Below, piece by piece: positions 8,316-17,718 of a stretch of DNA of 64,000 bases (position 1 is its first letter; every line of letters starts with the position of its first letter). The notes under the pieces are model-generated. The model worked only from the letters and a program-made list of their open reading frames with translations, was not told the DNA's origin and did not search any database. The DNA is from Chitinimonas prasina (lineage in GTDB: Bacteria; Pseudomonadota; Gammaproteobacteria; Burkholderiales; Chitinimonadaceae), in NCBI RefSeq assembly GCF_030160395.1, contig NZ_BSOG01000007.1, positions 168,973 through 232,972 on the forward strand, given 5' to 3'. The translations under genes were made by a program, and so were the position numbers.

Positions 8316-10487
8316 CTAGCGGCCTGCCAGCTTCGCCTTGACCGCCAGCCTGGCGCGGTGCAGTGCCGGCTCGGTGTAGCCGTTGGGTTGCTTGCAGCCT
8401 TCAAACACCAGCTCGCACGCCGCCTGATAGGCAATGCTGCCGGCAAAATCCGGCGCCATGGGGTGGTAGAGCGGGTCTGCAGCATTCTGGCCGTCAACCA
8501 CGGCGGCCATACGTTCCATTGCCTCGCGTACCTGTGCTTCACTGACGACGCCATGGCGCAGCCAGTTGGCGACATGCTGGCTGGAAATGCGCAGGGTGGC
8601 ACGGTCTTCCATCAGGCCCACGTTATGGATGTCAGGCACCTTGGAACAGCCCACGCCCTGATCTACCCAGCGCACCACATAGCCCAATATGCCCTGGCAA
8701 TTGTTCTCCAGTTCGCTGCGGATTTCGTCGGGATGCCAATCGGTGCTGGGGGCCAGCGGCAGGGTAAGGATATCGTCCACCGAGGCACGCGGCCGCAGCT
8801 TGAGCTCGGCCTGGCGCTGCGCCACATTGATCTTGTGGTAGTGCAGGGCATGCAGGGTGGCGCCTGTGGGCGACGGCACCCAGGCACAGTTGGCGCCGGC
8901 ATTGGGGTGTCCCAGCTTGGCAGCCAGCATCTCGGCCATCAGGTCGGGCTTGGGCCACATGCCCTTGCCGATCTGTGCCTTGCCTTGCAGGCCGCAGAGC
9001 AGGCCGACATCCACATTGCTGTTCTCGTAGGCGCCTATCCACTTGGTGGCTTTCATGGCTTCCTTGCGCACCATGACGCCTGCTTCCATGGCGGTGTGGA
9101 TTTCATCGCCCGTACGGTCCATGAAGCCGGTATTGATGAAAATGATGCGCTCGCGGGCAGCGCGTATGCATTCTTTCAAGTTGACCGAGGTGCGCCGCTC
9201 CTCATCCATCACGCCGATCTTCAGCGCCAGTGGTTTGAGGCCCAGGGCGGTTTCGACCCGACTGAACAGCTCAACGGCAAAGGCCACCTCGTCGGGGCCG
9301 TGCATCTTGGGTTTGACGATATACATGGAGCCGGTGCGTGAGTTGCGTAGGCTGCCACGGCCCTCAATATCGTGCTTGGCGATCAGGGCAGTGATAGCGG
9401 CATCCATGATGCCCTCGAACACTTCCTCGCCCTGATGCAGGATGGCCGGATTGGTCATCAGGTGGCCCACGTTGCGCAGCAGCATCAGCGAGCGGCCGTG
9501 GAGCTTCAACTCACCGCCGTGTGCTGCTGTGTAGCTGCGATCGCCGTTCATGCGGCGGGTCACTGGCTTGCCAGCCTTGTCGAAGGTGTCTTCCAGGGTG
9601 CCCAACATCAGGCCTAGCCAGTTGCGGTAGACTTCGACTTTGTCCTCGGCATCGACAGCCGCGACCGAGTCTTCGCAGTCCTGTATGGTCGTGACGGCGG
9701 CTTCGAGGCAGACATCCTTGACCCTGGCGGCATCAGTGGAACCGATGGGGTGGCTGGCATCGATCTGGATCTCGGCATGCAGGCCGTGGTGCTTGAGCAG
9801 GACCGTGGTGGGGGCTGAGGCATCACCGCAGTAGCCGACAAACTGACCAGTATTCTGCAGTCCGGTCACCTCGCCGCCCTTTAGACTGACAGCCAGCTTG
9901 CCATCGGCCACCGCATATAGGGTGGCATCCTTGTGGCTGCCCAGCGCCAGCGGGAAGGTCTCATCCAGAAAATGGCGGGCAAAAGCAATCACCTTGGCGC
10001 CACGAATAGGGTTGTAACCCTTGCCCTTGTCGGCGCCGTCGGCCTCGGGGATCACATCGGTGCCATACAAGGCGTCGTACAGCGACCCCCAGCGTGCGTT
10101 GGCGGCATTGAGGGCGTAGCGGGCATTCTTCACCGGCACGACCAGTTGCGGGCCGGCCAGGGTGGCGATCTCTTCATCGACCCCAGTGGTGCTGATGGCG
10201 AAGTCCGGGCCTTCCGGCTGCAGATAGCCGATTTCGGTCAGAAAGCCCTTGTAGCTGGCAAAGTCAGCCTTGGGATTGGCGCGATGCCATGCGTCAATCT
10301 GCGCCTGCAAGGTATCGCGGCGGGCCAGCAGGGCGCGATTCTTGGGGGTGAGGTCGGCAACGATCTGCTCGAAGGACGACCAGAAGGCATCCGGTGCGAT
10401 ACCGGTGCCGGGGATGATCTCGTTGTTGACGAGTTCGTGCAGCTCGCGGGCGATGGCGAGGCTGCCGTGCTGGATACGTTCGGTCAT
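8316..10487 (-). CDS. glcB: Malate synthase G
   Basis: Condenses acetyl-CoA and glyoxylate to malate, the second glyoxylate-shunt step, in the cytosol. The protein is 723 residues, the usual monomeric isoform-G size. Visible family sequence includes [29 protein letters not shown] at the N-terminus, [51 protein letters not shown] with the acidic Mg site, [16 protein letters not shown] and [21 protein letters not shown] (catalytic region). The ATG at 10487 has AAGGA 9 nt upstream. The frame stays open another 411 nt upstream (separate entry). aceA lies upstream on the same strand, so the two shunt enzymes are neighbours but separated by 516 bp and probably not co-transcribed tightly. Confidence 0.97.
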   Translation of the reverse strand: MTERIQHGSLAIARELHELVNNEIIPGTGIAPDAFWSSFEQIVADLTPKNRALLARRDTLQAQIDAWHRANPKADFASYKGFLTEIGYLQPEGPDFAISTTGVDEEIATLAGPQLVVPVKNARYALNAANARWGSLYDALYGTDVIPEADGADKGKGYNPIRGAKVIAFARHFLDETFPLALGSHKDATLYAVADGKLAVSLKGGEVTGLQNTGQFVGYCGDASAPTTVLLKHHGLHAEIQIDASHPIGSTDAARVKDVCLEAAVTTIQDCEDSVAAVDAEDKVEVYRNWLGLMLGTLEDTFDKAGKPVTRRMNGDRSYTAAHGGELKLHGRSLMLLRNVGHLMTNPAILHQGEEVFEGIMDAAITALIAKHDIEGRGSLRNSRTGSMYIVKPKMHGPDEVAFAVELFSRVETALGLKPLALKIGVMDEERRTSVNLKECIRAARERIIFINTGFMDRTGDEIHTAMEAGVMVRKEAMKATKWIGAYENSNVDVGLLCGLQGKAQIGKGMWPKPDLMAEMLAAKLGHPNAGANCAWVPSPTGATLHALHYHKINVAQRQAELKLRPRASVDDILTLPLAPSTDWHPDEIRSELENNCQGILGYVVRWVDQGVGCSKVPDIHNVGLMEDRATLRISSQHVANWLRHGVVSEAQVREAMERMAAVVDGQNAADPLYHPMAPDFAGSIAYQAACELVFEGCKQPNGYTEPALHRARLAVKAKLAGR

Positions 10488-11003
10488 GCTGGAGAGTCCT
10501 TCCCTGTGGCTTGGAAGCGGTCCTGTCGAGGGTTCGATCGTGATGGCTTCACCGGGATGATGCAGTTGTATGGTTTCTACGCATTCCGCCATCCTGGCCT
10601 CGTCCGCTGGGTCGATAGCATCATAGAACCAGTTGAGCGACATGGACTTCGGAATACGTGCCTCTACGGTATCGTCGAGGATATCTCCGCCCAGCCAGAG
10701 CTCGCACGGTGTGCCGTCGCTGTGTGCAAGAAAGTTATCCAGGCCCTTGCGGGTGACGATAAAGAAAACCATTGCGTGGTGCGCTGCCTGATTGTCGATG
10801 GCGACTGTTGATGGGCGATTGCCGATGGAGATACGCCGCCCGAACTCGGTGAGCAGGGGCGGCGTTGATCGTGGGCAATCCACTGGCGAGTTGAGCAAGG
10901 CTCCCCTCCGGCGGGAGGGGGGACTGATCAGCCCAGCTGCGCTGGTCTATCCAACCCGGCTTTGCCGGGCATGCGCCATGCCCACACCAGCCTTGCAATC
11001 AGG
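10488..11003 (-). other. aceA-glcB spacer with an in-frame open segment before glcB
   Basis: The 516-bp space between aceA and glcB is not empty. In the glcB frame there is no stop codon from 10898 to the glcB ATG. From an ATG at 10772 the 95 codons read like real protein ([20 protein letters not shown], then [19 protein letters not shown] and [20 protein letters not shown]). The glcB ribosome-binding site is the codons EGLSS at its end. It could be an N-terminal extension of malate synthase, or a small gene that lost its stop. I do not recognise the family. Nearer aceA there are GC-rich hairpins: CCCCTCC-GGCG-GGAGGGG at about 10904-10921, and the one listed next. Confidence 0.4.
10955..10969 (-). 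terminator. Possible aceA terminator hairpin
   Basis: CCCGGC-TTT-GCCGGG lies 35 nt beyond the aceA stop. The T-tract after it on the minus strand is poor (TTGGAT), so intrinsic termination is only a possibility. Confidence 0.35.
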
Positions 11004-12302
11004 TCAGTGGAACTGCTCTTCTTCGGTCGAGCCAGTCAGCGCAGTCACCGAAGAACGGCCACCCTGGATGACGGTGGTGATGTCATCAAAGTAACCGGTG
11101 CCAACTTCCTGCTGGTGGCTGACGAAGGTGTAGCCACGGTCGCGGGCGGCGAATTCGGGCTCCTGCACGCGCTCCACATAGGCCGACATGCCGCGGGCCA
11201 CGTAGTCCTGGGCCAGATCGAACATGTTGTACCACATGGAGTGGATACCGGCCAAAGTGATGAACTGGTACTTGTAGCCCATGGCGCCCAGCTCACGCTG
11301 GAACTTGGCGATGGTGGCATCGTCCAGGTTCTTCTTCCAGTTGAAGGAGGGCGAGCAGTTGTAGGCCAGCAACTTGCCCGGATGCTTGGCGTGGACGGCC
11401 TCGGCAAACTTGCGGGCAAATTCCAGGTCAGGCGTACCGGTTTCACACCACACCAAATCGGCGTAGTCGGCGTAGGCGACGGCGCGGCTGATGGCCTGCT
11501 CCATGCCCTTCTTGGTCTTGTAAAAGCCTTCGGCAGTGCGCTCGCCGGTCAGGAAGGGCTTGTCGTTCTCGTCGTAGTCGCTGGTCAGCAGGTCGGCGGC
11601 TTCTGCGTCGGTACGGGCGATCACCAGGGTGGGCACACCGTAGACGTCAGCCGCCATACGGGCGGCGATCAGCTTTTGCACGGCTTCTTGGGTGGGAACC
11701 AGCACCTTGCCGCCCATGTGGCCGCACTTTTTCACCGAGGCCAGTTGGTCCTCGAAGTGCACGCCACCGGCGCCCGCGCGGATCATGGACTTCATCAGTT
11801 CGTAGGCGTTCAGTACGCCACCGAAACCGGCTTCGGCATCGGCCACGATAGGGGCGTAGTAATCAATAAAGCCCTTGTCGCCGCGCTCAATACCCTTGGA
11901 GTGCTGAATTTCGTCGGCGCGGCTGAATGCGTTGTTGATGCGCTCGACGACCTTGGGCACAGAGTCTACTGGGTAGAGGGACTGGTCCGGGTACATCGCG
12001 GCGTATTCGTTGTTGTCGGCAGCCACTTGCCAGCCGGACAGGTAGATGGCCTTGACGCCAGCCTTGACCTGCTGCATGGCTTGGCCGCCGGTCAGGGCGC
12101 CCAGGCAATTGATATAGGGTTCGTTGTTGACCAGATCCCACAGCTTTTCGGCACCACGGCGGGCCAGGCTGTATTCGTTCTGGACGGAGCCGCGCAGGCG
12201 CTCGACGTCGGCAGCAGTGTAGCCGCGCTTGATACCCTTCCAGCGTGGGTTGGTGTCCCAGTCATGTTGAATAGCGGCGATGCGTTGTTCGCGAGTCGAC
12301 AT
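11004..12302 (-). CDS. aceA: Isocitrate lyase
   Basis: Cleaves isocitrate to glyoxylate and succinate, the first glyoxylate-shunt step. The protein has 432 residues, as usual for the bacterial enzyme. It shows [12 protein letters not shown], the substrate-binding [10 protein letters not shown] region, the [23 protein letters not shown] segment with the catalytic Cys in KKCGH, and [15 protein letters not shown] start at the ATG at 12302 behind GAGG; the frame extends 48 nt further upstream without family similarity. Together with glcB it allows growth on acetate and fatty-acid-derived acetyl-CoA. Confidence 0.97.
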   Translation of the reverse strand: MSTREQRIAAIQHDWDTNPRWKGIKRGYTAADVERLRGSVQNEYSLARRGAEKLWDLVNNEPYINCLGALTGGQAMQQVKAGVKAIYLSGWQVAADNNEYAAMYPDQSLYPVDSVPKVVERINNAFSRADEIQHSKGIERGDKGFIDYYAPIVADAEAGFGGVLNAYELMKSMIRAGAGGVHFEDQLASVKKCGHMGGKVLVPTQEAVQKLIAARMAADVYGVPTLVIARTDAEAADLLTSDYDENDKPFLTGERTAEGFYKTKKGMEQAISRAVAYADYADLVWCETGTPDLEFARKFAEAVHAKHPGKLLAYNCSPSFNWKKNLDDATIAKFQRELGAMGYKYQFITLAGIHSMWYNMFDLAQDYVARGMSAYVERVQEPEFAARDRGYTFVSHQQEVGTGYFDDITTVIQGGRSSVTALTGSTEEEQFH

Positions 12303-12741
12303 ATCTCTTACCTCGTTGGGCGGCGGCCCCGGCGAGCCGGTGGCGCGCAAATCATTGGGGAGTAGCTCGGGAGGGGCAGACAGATGTTTTGTCTGCCGGC
12401 GCCCCGGCTGGATGCTGCTTGGGGCGATATGGACCCGGGTCTGGCATGGGGTGGGCCAGCTAGGGTATTCCGTTACTTGTGTAGTCGATTATAAGGAGTT
12501 TCATGTGCAGTGCACCATATTTTTCAAACGAGCGTCTGATTTATATGAAATCACAACAGCAGCGTGGTGGTGAGGAGACAGCTGTTGTGGGTTTGCGCAT
12601 GCTGCGCAGCGCCCTGGGCAGCCGGCTGGTGGGGGCGATGGGCGGCGAGCCTTGTTCGGGGTGCAAGCGGCTTGCATGAGAGGGCTTGAAATCCCAATAA
12701 CCATCCTCATCTTGTGGGCTATCGCTTCAGGAGATAGCACT
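12303..12741. other. Divergent aceA-grpE intergenic region
   Basis: This 439-bp stretch carries the leader of aceA on one side and the heat-shock promoter of grpE on the other (separate entry). The middle (12480-12560) is AT-richer than its surroundings, as expected for promoters. I see no additional gene. Confidence 0.5.
12685..12712 (+). promoter_or_regulatory. Sigma-32 heat-shock promoter of grpE
   Basis: CTTGAAA (12685-12691), a 13-nt spacer, then CCTCATCT (12705-12712). The sigma-32 consensus is CTTGAAA, 11-16 nt, CCCCATnT, so the match is 7/7 and, counting the free n position, 7/8. It lies about 30 bp upstream of the grpE start. Confidence 0.8.
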
Positions 12742-13305
12742 ATGCAACAGGAAAACCAGACCGAAAACCCCATCGAAAGCCAGCAGGATCAGGCGTTTGA
12801 GCAGGATGCTGCAGCGCTTGAGCGCGAAGAGCCCGTCGCTGCCGAGAGCCTGGAGGCCCAGGTGGCAGCGCTGGAGGCCAAGGTGGCTGAACTGCAGACT
12901 GCACTGCTGTATGGCAAGGCAGAGACCGAAAATATCCGCCGCCGTGCCCAGGAAGATGTGGCCGCCGCGCATAAGTACTCGGTAGGCAAGTTCGCCAGCG
13001 AACTGCTGATCGTGAAGGACTGCCTGGAGATGGCGCTGAAGGACAACTCCAGCATAGAGAACATCAAGATGGGCGTGGACATGACGCTGCGCAACCTCAG
13101 CGGTGCGTTCGACAAGTTCCAGGTCAAGGAAATCGACCCGCAGGCCGGTGACAAATTGGATCCGCACAAGCACCAGGCCATGAGTGCCGTGGAGGCCGAG
13201 CAGGAAGCCAATACCGTGGTGAGCGTGATGCAAAAGGGCTACGTGATTGCCGATCGCATCCTGCGGCCCGCCATGGTGGTGGTCGCCAAGGCCAAGGCCG
13301 AGTAA
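12742..13305 (+). CDS. grpE: Nucleotide exchange factor GrpE
   Basis: Releases ADP from DnaK and acts as a thermosensor in the DnaK cycle. The protein is 187 residues, normal for the family. The N-terminus is acidic and Gln/Glu-rich, followed by the long dimerising helix (AALEAKVAELQTALLYGKAETENIRRR), LLIVKDCLEMAL, and the beta-domain with MSAVEAEQEANTVVSVMQKGYVIADRILRPAMVVVAK, the family signature. The ATG at 12742 follows AGGAGA at an ideal distance; the upstream open frame to 12652 overlaps the promoter and is not coding. It is first in a grpE-dnaK-dnaJ series, all on the plus strand. Confidence 0.97.
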   Translation: MQQENQTENPIESQQDQAFEQDAAALEREEPVAAESLEAQVAALEAKVAELQTALLYGKAETENIRRRAQEDVAAAHKYSVGKFASELLIVKDCLEMALKDNSSIENIKMGVDMTLRNLSGAFDKFQVKEIDPQAGDKLDPHKHQAMSAVEAEQEANTVVSVMQKGYVIADRILRPAMVVVAKAKAE

Positions 13306-13354
13306 GGCCTGAGTCGGGAAGGACTGGCCATGTGCCGGTGTGCAGACAATCTCA

Positions 13355-13382
13355 CTTGAAACCTGCTGCACCATCCCCACTT
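13355..13382 (+). promoter_or_regulatory. Sigma-32 heat-shock promoter of dnaK
   Basis: CTTGAAA (13355-13361), a 13-nt spacer, then CCCCACTT (13375-13382), one mismatch from CCCCATnT. It lies about 60 bp upstream of dnaK, so dnaK can be induced separately from grpE. Confidence 0.82.
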
Positions 13383-13444
13383 AGCTAACAAGGTTATACA
13401 AATTCCAGCCGGCCAAGCCGGCAAGTTATTGAGAGGACTACAAA

Positions 13445-15367
13445 ATGGGCAAGATCATCGGTATTGACCTGGGCACCACCAACTCCTGCGTGGCCGTGCT
13501 GGAAGGTGGCAACGTCAAGGTAATCGAAAACGCAGAGGGTGCTCGCACCACGCCGTCCATCATCGGCTACACCAATGACGACGAAATTCTGGTTGGCGCT
13601 CCGGCCAAGCGGCAGGCGGTGACCAACCCCCGCAACACGCTGTATGCCGTGAAGCGCCTGATCGGCCGCAAGTTTGAAGAGAAGGAAGTGCAGAAGGACA
13701 TCGACCTGATGCCTTACACCATCTCGCGCGCCGACAACGGCGATGCCTGGGTGGAGGTGAAGGGCAAGAAGATGGCGCCGCCGCAGATCAGCGCTGAAGT
13801 GCTGCGCAAGATGAAGAAGACCGCCGAAGATTATCTGGGCGAGGAAGTGACCGAGGCCGTGATTACCGTGCCGGCCTACTTCAATGACAGCCAGCGCCAG
13901 GCCACCAAGGATGCCGGCCGCATTGCCGGCCTGGAAGTGAAGCGCATCATCAACGAGCCTACCGCTGCTGCGCTGGCTTTCGGCCTGGACAAGAAGGAAA
14001 AGGGCGACACCAAGATTGCAGTCTATGACCTGGGTGGCGGTACTTTTGATATCTCCATCATCGAGATTGCCGATGTGGACGGCGACAAGCAGTTCGAAGT
14101 GCTGGCGACCAATGGCGATACCTTCCTGGGTGGCGAAGACTTTGACCAGCGCCTGATCGACTACATCGTGACCGAGTTCAAGAAGGAACAAGGCATCGAT
14201 CTGAAGAACGACGTGATGGCGCTGCAACGCCTGAAGGAAGCTGCCGAAAAGGCCAAGATCGAACTGTCGTCGACCAGCCAGACCGAGATCAACCTGCCCT
14301 ATGTGACCATGGACGCCACCGGCCCCAAGCACTTGGCCATGAAGATCAGCCGCGCCAAGTTCGAGAGCCTGGTGGAAGATCTGGTCGAGCGTTCGATCGA
14401 ACCTTGTCGTATTGCGCTGAAGGATGCCGGCCTTAAGGTGACCGACATTGATGACGTGATCCTGGTTGGCGGTCAGACCCGTATGCCCAAGGTCATCGAC
14501 AAGGTGAAGGAATTCTTCGGCAAGGAAGCCCGCCGCGATGTGAACCCGGACGAAGCCGTTGCTGTGGGTGCAGCCATCCAGGGTTCGGTGCTGTCGGGCG
14601 ACCGCAAGGACGTGCTGCTGCTGGATGTGAGCCCGCTGAGCCTGGGTATCGAAACTCTGGGCGGCGTGATGACCAAGCTGATCCAGAAGAACACTACCAT
14701 CCCGACCAAGGCGTCGCAGGTGTTCTCTACCGCCGATGACAATCAGAGCGCTGTGACCATTCACGTGCTGCAGGGCGAGCGCGAGAAGGCGGCTGCCAAC
14801 AAGTCGCTGGGCCAGTTCAATCTGGAGGGTATCCCCAGCGCTGCCCGTGGTGTGCCGCAGATCGAGGTGGAGTTCAACATCGACGCCAACGGCATTCTGC
14901 ATGTGTCGGCCAAGGACAAGGCGACCGGCAAGGCCAATAACATCACCATCAAGGCCAATTCCGGCCTGAGCGAAGAAGAAATTCAGCGCATGGTGAAGGA
15001 CGCCGAAGCCAACGCCGAAGAAGACAAGAAGCTGACCGAACTGGTGGGTGCACGCAACCAGCTGGAAAGCCTGATCCACTCGGTGAAGAAATCGTTGGGC
15101 GAATTCGGTGACAAGATTGCCGCCGATGAGAAGGCCGCCATCGAAACCGCCCTGACCGAAGCCGAAGGCGTCGTGAAGGGTGATGACAAGGCCGCCATTG
15201 ATGCCAAGTCCGAAGCGCTGATGAGCGCCTCGCACAAGCTGGCCGAGAAGATGTACGCCGCCCAGCAAGGCGCAGAAGGTGCCGAAGCACCGGCTGGCGA
15301 GGCCAAGAAGGACGACAGCAATGTGGTGGATGCCGAGTTCACCGAAGTGAAGGACGACAAGCAGTAA
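13445..15367 (+). CDS. dnaK: Chaperone DnaK (Hsp70)
   Basis: ATP-driven Hsp70 chaperone of 640 residues. Family signatures are all present: [13 protein letters not shown] near the start, [13 protein letters not shown], the [12 protein letters not shown] signature, the interdomain linker [16 protein letters not shown], and a C-terminal tail ending in [13 protein letters not shown], close to the EEVKDKK that binds DnaJ. AGAGGA precedes the ATG. The reverse strand also carries a long open frame here, a common by-product of dnaK codon bias and not a gene. Confidence 0.98.
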   Translation: MGKIIGIDLGTTNSCVAVLEGGNVKVIENAEGARTTPSIIGYTNDDEILVGAPAKRQAVTNPRNTLYAVKRLIGRKFEEKEVQKDIDLMPYTISRADNGDAWVEVKGKKMAPPQISAEVLRKMKKTAEDYLGEEVTEAVITVPAYFNDSQRQATKDAGRIAGLEVKRIINEPTAAALAFGLDKKEKGDTKIAVYDLGGGTFDISIIEIADVDGDKQFEVLATNGDTFLGGEDFDQRLIDYIVTEFKKEQGIDLKNDVMALQRLKEAAEKAKIELSSTSQTEINLPYVTMDATGPKHLAMKISRAKFESLVEDLVERSIEPCRIALKDAGLKVTDIDDVILVGGQTRMPKVIDKVKEFFGKEARRDVNPDEAVAVGAAIQGSVLSGDRKDVLLLDVSPLSLGIETLGGVMTKLIQKNTTIPTKASQVFSTADDNQSAVTIHVLQGEREKAAANKSLGQFNLEGIPSAARGVPQIEVEFNIDANGILHVSAKDKATGKANNITIKANSGLSEEEIQRMVKDAEANAEEDKKLTELVGARNQLESLIHSVKKSLGEFGDKIAADEKAAIETALTEAEGVVKGDDKAAIDAKSEALMSASHKLAEKMYAAQQGAEGAEAPAGEAKKDDSNVVDAEFTEVKDDKQ

Positions 15368-15504
15368 GCGTGAAGTGGAAGAGACCGGCGAGGGTGCTGG
15401 GCCAGGGGCTGGCAGTGGTTTGCCGACGCTTGGCCTGAACCAGGCTACCGCTGGTACTTTTCCGGGTGGGGTGCAGTTGGCCTTACCTTCTGGATAGGGC
15501 ATGC

Positions 15505-15548
15505 TGCCGTGTCCCACCGCCCGATAATCTGGGCTGGTGGACACGGCA
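15505..15548. repeat. Long hairpin in the dnaK-dnaJ spacer
   Basis: TGCCGTGTCC(C)ACC pairs with GGTGGACACGGCA, with one bulged C, enclosing an inner GCCC-GATAATCT-GGGC stem. No T-run follows on either strand, so it is more likely an RNA-processing or stability element between dnaK and dnaJ than a terminator. The rest of the 292-bp spacer shows no gene and no third sigma-32 site. Confidence 0.55.
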
Positions 15549-15659
15549 AAGTGCCGAAGAGGCGTAGCGCTGTCCTGGGTGCGCCGGGTACTGTCAGCCG
15601 CAGAGCAGCCGGATTTCTGGCTGTTTTAGTTTCACACTTCACGTTATGCAAATCTGATC

Positions 15660-16784
15660 ATGGCAAAAAAAGACTTTTACGAGATTCTGGGTGTCAACCG
15701 GGACGCCAGCGATGAGGACATCAAGAAGTCCTATCGCAAGCTGGCGATGAAGTACCACCCAGATCGCAATCCCGACAGCAAGGATGCTGAAGACAAGTTC
15801 AAGGAGGCCAAGGAGGCTTACGAGATACTGTCCGACGGCCAGAAGCGGGCTGCCTATGACCAGTATGGCCACGCCGGGGTAGACCCGCAGGCCGGCATGG
15901 GTGGTGGTGGCTTTGGCGGCGGCGGCTTTGCCGATGCCTTTGGCGACATCTTTGGCGATATCTTCGGTGGCGGCGGCCGTGGTGGCCGATCCAATGTGTA
16001 TCGCGGTTCTGACTTGCGTTACAACCTTGAAATCAGCCTCGAGGAGGCCGCGCGCGGCACCGAGACCAAGATCAAGATTCCTTCGCACGAGGAATGCGAT
16101 ACCTGTCATGGTTCCGGCGCCAAGCCCGGCACACAGGCCAAGACCTGCGGTACTTGCGGCGGTCATGGGCAGGTTCGGGTGCAGCAGGGTTTCTTCAGCC
16201 TGCAGCAGACCTGCCCCACCTGTCACGGCAGTGGCAAGGTCATACCCGATCCATGCCGTGCCTGTAATGGTCAGGGACGGGTCAAGACCTACAAGACCCT
16301 GAACGTGAAGATACAGGCCGGTCTGGATGAGGGCGACCGTATCCGCCTGAGCGGCGAGGGTGAGCCTGGCGTCAATGGCGGCCCACCGGGCGACCTGTAT
16401 GTGGTTATTCACCTCAAGGCGCACGGCGTGTTCGAGCGTGAAGGCAACGATCTGCATTGCGAAATGCCGATCAGCTTTGCGACTGCCGCGCTGGGCGGCG
16501 AGATCGAGATACCCACGCTGGATGGTGCGGTCAAGCTCAAGATACCAGCGGAGACCCAGACTGGCGCGGTCTTCCGCCTGCGCGGCAAGGGTATCAAGGG
16601 CGTGCGTAGCGCCATTACCGGCGATTTGATGTGCCATGTGGTGGTGGAGACGCCGGTCAAGCTGACCGAACGACAGCGCGAGCTGCTGCGCGAGTTCGAG
16701 AACATCAGCCTGGAGGACGACGCCAAGCACAATCCACGAGCCAACTCCTGGATGGACAAGGTGAAGGATTTCTTCTCCAACTGA
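15660..16784 (+). CDS. dnaJ: Chaperone DnaJ (Hsp40)
   Basis: Co-chaperone that delivers substrates to DnaK and stimulates its ATPase; 374 residues. It has the J-domain with HPD ([13 protein letters not shown]), a Gly/Phe-rich linker ([22 protein letters not shown]), four CxxCxGxG zinc-binding repeats ([32 protein letters not shown]) and the C-terminal substrate-binding beta-domains. The Shine-Dalgarno is weak. It is separated from dnaK by a structured spacer. Confidence 0.98.
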   Translation: MAKKDFYEILGVNRDASDEDIKKSYRKLAMKYHPDRNPDSKDAEDKFKEAKEAYEILSDGQKRAAYDQYGHAGVDPQAGMGGGGFGGGGFADAFGDIFGDIFGGGGRGGRSNVYRGSDLRYNLEISLEEAARGTETKIKIPSHEECDTCHGSGAKPGTQAKTCGTCGGHGQVRVQQGFFSLQQTCPTCHGSGKVIPDPCRACNGQGRVKTYKTLNVKIQAGLDEGDRIRLSGEGEPGVNGGPPGDLYVVIHLKAHGVFEREGNDLHCEMPISFATAALGGEIEIPTLDGAVKLKIPAETQTGAVFRLRGKGIKGVRSAITGDLMCHVVVETPVKLTERQRELLREFENISLEDDAKHNPRANSWMDKVKDFFSN

Positions 16785-16809
16785 TCTGCCTGCCAGCGTT
16801 CACTGCCCA

Positions 16810-16841
16810 CAGATAGCCGCAGATTGCGGCTATCTGCTTTT
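16810..16841 (+). terminator. Intrinsic terminator after dnaJ
   Basis: A perfect 12-bp stem, CAGATAGCCGCA-GAT-TGCGGCTATCTG, followed by CTTTT, 26 nt after the dnaJ stop. Confidence 0.9.
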
Positions 16842-16999
16842 CTGCGAGCCACCAAGGGCAACCACAGGCCGGCCTCGTTTGACTATTTGTTGCAGCGCGA
16901 TAGAATCGCCGCCCCCGACGGGGCTAGGTCTACGCAATGGCGAAGATGCTGGTACTCGTCAGGCACCTACCTATACCTATGCAAAAAAGAGGCATAACT

Positions 17000-17539
17000 A
17001 TGAAGAAACAATTTACCCTGATCGCACTGTCCGCCGCTCTGGCTGCGCCAGCCTTCGCCAATGGCTTCTATGTGGGGGCTGACATGGGCCGCACCAAGCT
17101 GGAAGTCTCCGACGACATGATCGGTGGCCATCGCTATGACGACAGCTGGGCGCTGTCTGGTGGCTATCAATTCAATGACCATATTGCAGCAGAGCTGAGC
17201 TATCGCAGTCTGAGCAAGTTCAATCAGCAATACGGTAACTGGGGCGTTAAGCACAAGTTGAGCGCTGTGGAAGCATCGGCAGTCGGTTCCTTCCCGCTGT
17301 CCGATAAGTTCGCGCTGTTTGGCCGCGTGGGTGTGGTGCATGTCAAAGCCAAGAACTCGATAGTGGACGGTTCGACTATCGAAGTGGAATCGGAAAGCAA
17401 GAACAGGGGCATGCTGGGTTTTGGTGTTCGTTACTCGGTCACCCAGAATGTCGGCCTGCGCAGCGAATACATCCGCTACGCCAAGATGGACGACGTGGCT
17501 ATCTCGACCCTCACCTTCGGTGCAGACTACCGCTTCTGA
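17000..17539 (+). CDS. Outer-membrane beta-barrel protein (OmpA/OmpX-like porin family)
   Basis: Small outer-membrane barrel of 179 residues. It has a clear signal peptide (MKKQFTLIALSAALAAPAFA, cleaved before NGFYVGADMG) and alternating polar/hydrophobic strands ending in LTFGADYRF, with the terminal Phe used by the BAM complex. There is no periplasmic OmpA C-terminal domain. I start at ATG 17000 behind AGAGG; the open frame extends to 16937 but only this start gives a clean signal peptide. It is monocistronic, between two terminators. The exact role (adhesion, stress, surface structure) is not readable from sequence. Confidence 0.8.
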   Translation: MKKQFTLIALSAALAAPAFANGFYVGADMGRTKLEVSDDMIGGHRYDDSWALSGGYQFNDHIAAELSYRSLSKFNQQYGNWGVKHKLSAVEASAVGSFPLSDKFALFGRVGVVHVKAKNSIVDGSTIEVESESKNRGMLGFGVRYSVTQNVGLRSEYIRYAKMDDVAISTLTFGADYRF

Positions 17540-17560
17540 TAGGTAGTCGCTTCGGTTAGG

Positions 17561-17585
17561 AAAAGCACCTGCGGGTGCTTTTTTT
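17561..17585 (+). terminator. Intrinsic terminator of the barrel gene
   Basis: AAGCACC-TGCG-GGTGCTT hairpin followed by a T-run of seven, 25 nt beyond the stop. Confidence 0.9.
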
Positions 17586-17623
17586 ACGCCTGTTGCATGC
17601 AGCGCACGGCGGGCTGCCGGATG

Positions 17624-17635
17624 TGACATTTGTCA
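17624..17635 (+). promoter_or_regulatory. Candidate response-regulator operator TGACA-N2-TGTCA
   Basis: A perfect inverted repeat TGACATTTGTCA about 85 bp upstream of the amidohydrolase start, with further TGACA/GGACA-like half-sites just downstream (about 17647-17666). It resembles boxes bound by DesR-type NarL/LuxR regulators, and such a regulator is encoded two genes downstream. Autoregulation of the operon is an inference. Confidence 0.5.
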
Positions 17636-17718
17636 GCTACAAGTCGTGACAGGGGACACTGGGACAGGCAAGGTGGCGGCCGAATAATGGTGACGTTGCC
17701 TACAAAGAGGAGTCACAG

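Noticed and set aside
8085..9341. 418-residue plus-strand open frame opposite glcB
   Set aside because: Shadow of malate synthase codons; no recognisable domain.
10962..12365. 467-residue plus-strand open frame opposite aceA
   Set aside because: It is the reverse complement of isocitrate lyase codons, low in complexity (His/Gly/Val-rich), with no family similarity or start signal.
13394..15544. 716-residue minus-strand open frame opposite dnaK
   Set aside because: A known artefact of dnaK codon bias; the plus-strand DnaK is unmistakable.
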